From: an uncultured Eubacteriales bacterium | GTDB taxonomy: Bacteria > Bacillota > Clostridia > Christensenellales > Aristaeellaceae | Length of the DNA stretch: 64,000 nucleotides | NCBI GenBank assembly: GCA_902767565.1 | Contig: CACXHY010000008.1 | Span: forward strand, 1-64,000 | Reading direction: 5' to 3' | Shown: positions 60,176 through 64,000 of the stretch, piece by piece | Position numbering within the stretch: the stretch's first letter is position 1 | How the letters are laid out: each line of letters begins with the position of its first letter | Made by a program: the position numbers and the translations under genes | Notes under the pieces: generated by a model | What the model saw: the letters and a program-made list of their open reading frames with translations, nothing else | Told to the model about the DNA's origin: nothing | The model's database searches: none

Positions 60176-60955
60176 GTGGCCTATTACCGCATCGAATACT
60201 TCTCCAATTGCCTCCACCGCACGACCGCCTTCGAGATGCTCATCCCCAACGACTACCGGACGGATCTCGGGCAGAAGGCGCCGGAAACGCCCATGCGGAC
60301 ACTCTTCCTTCTGCACGGGTATACGGGCAAGGCCGGAAACTGGGTGCCAGAGGAGCTGTGCGTCAAGCACAATTTCGCCGTTGTGATGCCGACGGCGGAG
60401 AACTCCTTCTACCTGAACGGCGCGGCCACCGGAAGCGCCTACCAGTCCATGGTCGGGGAGGAACTGGTGGACTACGTCCGCAGGACCTTCGGCCTGGCGC
60501 AAAGCGCCGAAGACACCTTCATCGCGGGCCTGTCCATGGGCGGCTTCGGCGCCCTGCACACGGCGCTGGCTTACCCCGACCGCTTCGGCAAAGCCGGCTG
60601 CCTGTCTTCGGCCTTCATCGTGCACGGCATCGCCGGGATGAAGCCGGGCGAGGACAACGGCATGGCGAACTACGACTACTATCGGAACTGCTTCGGCGAC
60701 CTGGAGAAGGTGCTGGAGAGCGACGCGAACCCCGAAGTCCTCGTCCGGAAGCTGAAGGCCGCCGGGACCGGGCTTCCGGAACTCTACCTTTGCTGCGGCA
60801 CGGAGGACTTCCTGATCGAGGCCAACCGGGACATGCACCGCTTCCTTGAGGAGCAGGGAGTCCCGCACGAGTACCGCGAAGGCCCCGGCCAGCACGACAT
60901 GGTCTTCTGGTCTGCGTGGATCGTAAAGGTCGTGAAATGGATGTTTGAGAAATGA
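60176..60955 (+). CDS. Putative esterase (esterase D / PF00756-like alpha/beta hydrolase)
   Basis: The 259-residue hydrolase has the oxyanion motif LFLLHGYTGKAGNW, nucleophile Ser in IAGLSMGGFGALHTALAYPD, an acidic residue in CCGTEDFLIEANR and the catalytic His in GPGQHDMVFWSAW. This matches the esterase D/S-formylglutathione hydrolase and acetyl-xylan-esterase-like family. No signal peptide is present, so it acts in the cytoplasm. The GTG at 60176 has AAGGAGG upstream; the open frame continues back to 60080 but that part belongs to the T-box leader. It lies between the Leu T-box and leuS, 71 bases before leuS. The substrate is unknown. Confidence 0.85.
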   Translation: MAYYRIEYFSNCLHRTTAFEMLIPNDYRTDLGQKAPETPMRTLFLLHGYTGKAGNWVPEELCVKHNFAVVMPTAENSFYLNGAATGSAYQSMVGEELVDYVRRTFGLAQSAEDTFIAGLSMGGFGALHTALAYPDRFGKAGCLSSAFIVHGIAGMKPGEDNGMANYDYYRNCFGDLEKVLESDANPEVLVRKLKAAGTGLPELYLCCGTEDFLIEANRDMHRFLEEQGVPHEYREGPGQHDMVFWSAWIVKVVKWMFEK

Positions 60956-61026
60956 GGGCCTGCCGCCGGCAAAGCCCGTAACGACACCGGACAGAACCAA
61001 TGTGAGATAAAGGAGGAACCCGTCCC

Positions 61027-63441
61027 ATGCCCGTTCAGCCCTACAGTCCCAAATCCATCGAGCCCAAGTGGCAGAAGATCTGGCAGGAGACCCACGCCTT
61101 CGAGGCGGAGGCGAACCACGACAAGCCCAAGTTCTACGGCCTGATCGAATTCCCGTACCCCTCCGGCGCGGGCCTGCACGTAGGCCATCCCCGCTCCAAC
61201 ACCGCCATGGACATCATCAGCCGCAAGCGGAGGATGCAGGGGTACAACGTCCTCTTCCCCATCGGCTGGGATGCCTTCGGTCTGCCGACGGAGAACTACG
61301 CCATCAAGAACCACGTCCACCCGGCCCACGTGACCAAGGGCAACATCGACCACTTCCGCAAGCAGCTGCAGATGCTGGGCTTCTCCTTCGACTACAGCCG
61401 CGAGGTGGACACCACCGACCCGGACTACTTCAAGTGGACCCAGTGGATCTTCCTGAAGATGTTCGAGCACGGCCTGGTCTTCCGGGACAAAACGCTCGTC
61501 AACTACTGCCCCTTCTGCAAGGTCGTCCTCTCCAACGAGGACAGCCAGGGCGGCAAATGCGACGTGTGCCACAACGACGTGGTGCAGCTGCCGAAGGACG
61601 TGTGGTACCTGCGGATCACGAAGTACGCCGACCGCCTGCTCGAGGGCCTCAAGACCGTCGACTACCCCGAGAACATCGCCCAGCAGCAGGTGAACTGGAT
61701 CGGCAAGTCCACCGGCGCCTTCGTGCGCTTCCCCTTTGAGGGACTGGACGAGACCATCGAGATCTACACCACCCGCCCGGACACCCTCTTCGGCGTGACC
61801 TTCATGGTCATGGCCCCGGAGCATCCGCTCATCGACAAGTACGCCGCCCGCATCGCCAACATGGACGCGGTGAAGGCCTACCGGGAGGAGTGCGCCAAGA
61901 AGACCGAGTTCGAGCGCACCCAGCTGGTGAAGGACAAGACCGGCCTGAAGCTGGAAGGCCTGGCCGCCGTGAACCCGCTGACGGGCAAGGTAGTCCCGAT
62001 CTACCTCTCCGACTACGTCATGATGGGCTACGGCACCGGCGCGATCATGGCCGTGCCCGCCCACGACCAGCGCGACTGGGAGTTCGCCCGCAAGTTCGGC
62101 ATCGACATCATCGAGGTCATCAAGGGCGGCGACATCTCGAAGGAGGCCTACACCGGCGACGGCGAGATGGTCAACTCGGACTTCCTGAACGGCTATACCA
62201 ACAAGAAGGACTCCATCGCCCGCGCGGTGGAGGAGGTGGAGAAGCGCGGCTATGGCAAGGCCGGCGTCCAGTACAAGATGAAGGACTGGGCCTTCAACCG
62301 CCAGCGCTACTGGGGCGAGCCCATCCCGCTGATCCACTGCCCGAAGTGCGGCGTCGTGGCCGTGCCCTATGAGGAGCTGCCCCTGCGCCTGCCCGAGGTG
62401 GAGAACTTCGAGCCCGGCACCGACGGCAAGAGCCCCCTGGCGAAGGTGCCGGAGTTCGTGAACTGCGCCTGCCCCAAGTGCGGCGGCCCCGCCCAGCGCG
62501 AGACCGACACCATGCCCCAGTGGGCCGGCTCCAGCTGGTACTTCCTCCGCTACTGCGACCCGCACAACGACAAGGCCTTCGCCGCGAAGGAAGAGCTGGA
62601 CTACTGGATGCCCGTCGACTGGTACAACGGCGGCATGGAGCACGTCACCCGCCACCTGCTGTACAGCCGCTTCTGGCATCAGTTCCTCTATGACATCGGC
62701 GAGGTCTCCTGCCCCGAGCCCTATGCCAAGCGCACCGCCCAGGGCATGATCCTGGCCGCGGACGGCGAAAAGATGTCCAAGAGCCGCGGCAACGTCATCA
62801 ACCCGGACGACGTGGTGGACGAGATCGGCGCGGACGCCTTCCGCTGCTACGAGATGTTCATGGGCGCTTTCGACCAGGCGATCCCGTGGTCCACCAACGG
62901 CGCCAAGGGCTGCCGCAAGTTCCTGGACCGCGTCTGGCGGCTGCAGGACAGCGTGGTGCCGGGGAACGGCTTTTCCCCGAAGCTGAACGCCATCCTCAAC
63001 GAGACCATCAAGAAGGTCTCCGAGGACATTGAGAAGATGAAGTTCAACACGGCCATCGCGGCCATGATGACCCTCGTCAACGAGATGAGCGCCCAGCCCT
63101 CCGTCACGCAGGCGGATCTGGAAGCCCTGCTGCTGATCCTCTCTCCCTTCACTCCCCACATCTGCGAGGAGATCTGGCAGAACCTGGGGCATGCGGAGCC
63201 CATCCATCACCGGCCATGGCCGACCTGGGACGAAAAGGCCCTGGTGAAGACCGAGGTCGAGATCGCCGTGCAGGTCAATGGCAAGGTGCGCGGCAAGCTG
63301 ATGGTGCCCGCCGATCTGTCGAAGGCCGACGCGGAGCGGGACCTGCCCGACGATCCGGACGTGCGGCGCCTCACCGCCGGCAAGACCATCGTGAAGGTGG
63401 TCTTCGTCCCCGGGCGGCTGCTGAATATTGTAGCCAAGTGA
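61027..63441 (+). CDS. leuS: Leucyl-tRNA synthetase
   Basis: The 804-residue class I synthetase charges tRNA-Leu. The HIGH-type motif is in PYPSGAGLHVGHPRSNTAMD and the KMSKS motif in KMSKSRGNVINPDDVV near 580. A zinc finger (NYCPFCKVVLSNEDSQ, CDVCHN) lies near 155-180. The CP1 editing domain spans about 220-410 (TTRPDTLFGVTFMVMAPEHP). The anticodon-binding and C-terminal domains finish with VQVNGKVRGKLMVPADLS. Length is typical (about 805-860). The ribosome site is AAGGAGG. Expression is expected to be under the Leu T-box upstream of the preceding esterase gene. Confidence 0.97.
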   Translation: MPVQPYSPKSIEPKWQKIWQETHAFEAEANHDKPKFYGLIEFPYPSGAGLHVGHPRSNTAMDIISRKRRMQGYNVLFPIGWDAFGLPTENYAIKNHVHPAHVTKGNIDHFRKQLQMLGFSFDYSREVDTTDPDYFKWTQWIFLKMFEHGLVFRDKTLVNYCPFCKVVLSNEDSQGGKCDVCHNDVVQLPKDVWYLRITKYADRLLEGLKTVDYPENIAQQQVNWIGKSTGAFVRFPFEGLDETIEIYTTRPDTLFGVTFMVMAPEHPLIDKYAARIANMDAVKAYREECAKKTEFERTQLVKDKTGLKLEGLAAVNPLTGKVVPIYLSDYVMMGYGTGAIMAVPAHDQRDWEFARKFGIDIIEVIKGGDISKEAYTGDGEMVNSDFLNGYTNKKDSIARAVEEVEKRGYGKAGVQYKMKDWAFNRQRYWGEPIPLIHCPKCGVVAVPYEELPLRLPEVENFEPGTDGKSPLAKVPEFVNCACPKCGGPAQRETDTMPQWAGSSWYFLRYCDPHNDKAFAAKEELDYWMPVDWYNGGMEHVTRHLLYSRFWHQFLYDIGEVSCPEPYAKRTAQGMILAADGEKMSKSRGNVINPDDVVDEIGADAFRCYEMFMGAFDQAIPWSTNGAKGCRKFLDRVWRLQDSVVPGNGFSPKLNAILNETIKKVSEDIEKMKFNTAIAAMMTLVNEMSAQPSVTQADLEALLLILSPFTPHICEEIWQNLGHAEPIHHRPWPTWDEKALVKTEVEIAVQVNGKVRGKLMVPADLSKADAERDLPDDPDVRRLTAGKTIVKVVFVPGRLLNIVAK

Positions 63442-63453
63442 TCAAATTTTGCG

Positions 63454-63489
63454 ACAGCGCTGTCCGTCACGGGCCGCGCTGTTGTTTTT
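63454..63489 (+). terminator. Terminator of leuS
   Basis: ACAGCGC (63454-63460) pairs with GCGCTGT (63476-63482), followed by TGTTTTTC. The T-tract overlaps the -35 of the next promoter. Confidence 0.8.
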
Positions 63490-63510
63490 CACTCCAAATC
63501 GTGCTATCCT
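63482..63510 (+). promoter_or_regulatory. Promoter of the NlpC/P60-like gene
   Basis: TTGTTT at 63482-63487 and TATCCT at 63505-63510, 17-base spacer. Confidence 0.65.
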
Positions 63511-63577
63511 GATGACAGACGCAAGCGGACGGACGTTTCGGAGGCCGGGATCGGTGCATGTCGGCGGAGGTGATCGG

Positions 63578-64000
63578 ATGCGCAGACGGCTGGCTTTTCT
63601 TCTCCTCCTGCTGACGCTGTCCGCGTCCGCGGCCGGCGCGGAAGACTTCCGCATGCCGGGAGCGGCGGTCATTCCGGAAGCCGAGCGGCTTCGGATCACC
63701 GCGGAGGGAACGGTGGCGCGCGATCCCTGGCTGGACGCCGCATTCGCGCTGCTGGAGGACGGCAACCCCTTCACGGCCCGCTACGATCTCATCACAGGCG
63801 CGAATGTGACTGCCCGGATGCCCTTCGGGATCCCATATCTCTTCGGAGGACGGGCCGCCAATCATGTCTTCTGCAAGGAGCCGGACTACGTGGTCGAGCC
63901 CGCCTGGCAGAACAGCCCGGCCTATTATGTCAAGGGCACCCTGTACCTCTACGGCTTCGACTGCGTGGGCTTTGTCCGATGGGTCTGGGAACAGCGCACC
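63578..64000 (+). CDS. Secreted NlpC/P60-like cell-wall hydrolase, N-terminal part (cut by window edge)
   Basis: An ATG at 63578 with GGAGG upstream opens 141 codons that run off the right end. A signal peptide (RRRLAFLLLLLTLSASAAGA) is cut near residue 21. From about residue 82 the sequence reads MPFGIPYLFGGR and then LYGFDCVGFVRWVWEQRT. The pattern G-I-P-Y-x-x-G-G followed by D-C-x-G-F-V is that of NlpC/P60 cysteine peptidases, with Cys in DCVGF as nucleophile. These cut peptidoglycan stem peptides. The catalytic His should lie outside the window. A gap of about 40 residues between the two motifs is longer than usual. Confidence 0.7.
   Translation, partial: MRRRLAFLLLLLTLSASAAGAEDFRMPGAAVIPEAERLRITAEGTVARDPWLDAAFALLEDGNPFTARYDLITGANVTARMPFGIPYLFGGRAANHVFCKEPDYVVEPAWQNSPAYYVKGTLYLYGFDCVGFVRWVWEQRT

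Noticed and set aside
1-64000. CRISPR array, rRNA operon or prophage structural genes
   Set aside because: No regularly spaced repeats, rRNA sequences or phage structural genes were recognised; the integrase is an isolated truncated remnant.

Overview
The window looks like a GC-rich chromosome segment from an anaerobic Firmicute, probably class Clostridia. The support is three T-box leaders, strong Shine-Dalgarno sequences of AGGAGG type, sigma-A promoters with 17-base spacers, a glnA-nitR-gltB-gltD order known from solventogenic Clostridium, CotH, AbrB and DUF6273 proteins, and a CE15 esterase typical of plant-fibre degraders. The species cannot be named from this sequence; a gut or rumen Clostridia lineage is an inference.

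Left part (1-22.6 kb): the start of a Ktr/Trk potassium transporter, a broken IS256-type transposase, then a long block devoted to glutamine. On the minus strand are guaA, a GNAT gene, a QueG-like iron-sulfur protein and asnB behind an asparagine T-box. On the plus strand are glnA, nitR (ANTAR antiterminator), gltB, gltD, glmS, pyrG, carA and a carB-dapF fusion. Glutamine synthetase, its probable regulator and six glutamine amidotransferases thus lie within about 21 kb. The carB-dapF reading frame is continuous (1342 codons), and its DapF half has alanine where the first catalytic cysteine should be.

Mobile-element scar (22.6-24.8 kb): a truncated tyrosine recombinase, three 11-bp iterons, a 55-bp duplicate of the 3' part of tRNA-Val(CAC), one secreted-protein gene, and the intact tRNA-Val.

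Central part (24.9-48.5 kb): pheST behind a Phe T-box; a YunG-like protein; a Na/Pi cotransporter divergent from a five-gene two-component system plus Gld-type ABC operon; a stand-alone MsmK-type ATPase; a YbjN-like secreted protein; a 155-bp MITE-like element with an 8-bp target duplication; xpt, secA, a DUF6273 secreted protein, prfB, a DUF1461 membrane protein, tsaD, a GtrA protein and a CE15 esterase.

Right part (48.5-64 kb): an ABC-F ATPase behind a structured leader, a phosphoribosyltransferase-like gene, aroA-aroC, an AbrB-type regulator, an acyl-ACP thioesterase, a CotH-family protein, a PRPP synthetase, GNAT and AraC genes, a 56-residue small protein, a Leu T-box heading an esterase-leuS unit, and the start of a secreted NlpC/P60-like protein. 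No rRNA genes or CRISPR arrays were seen.
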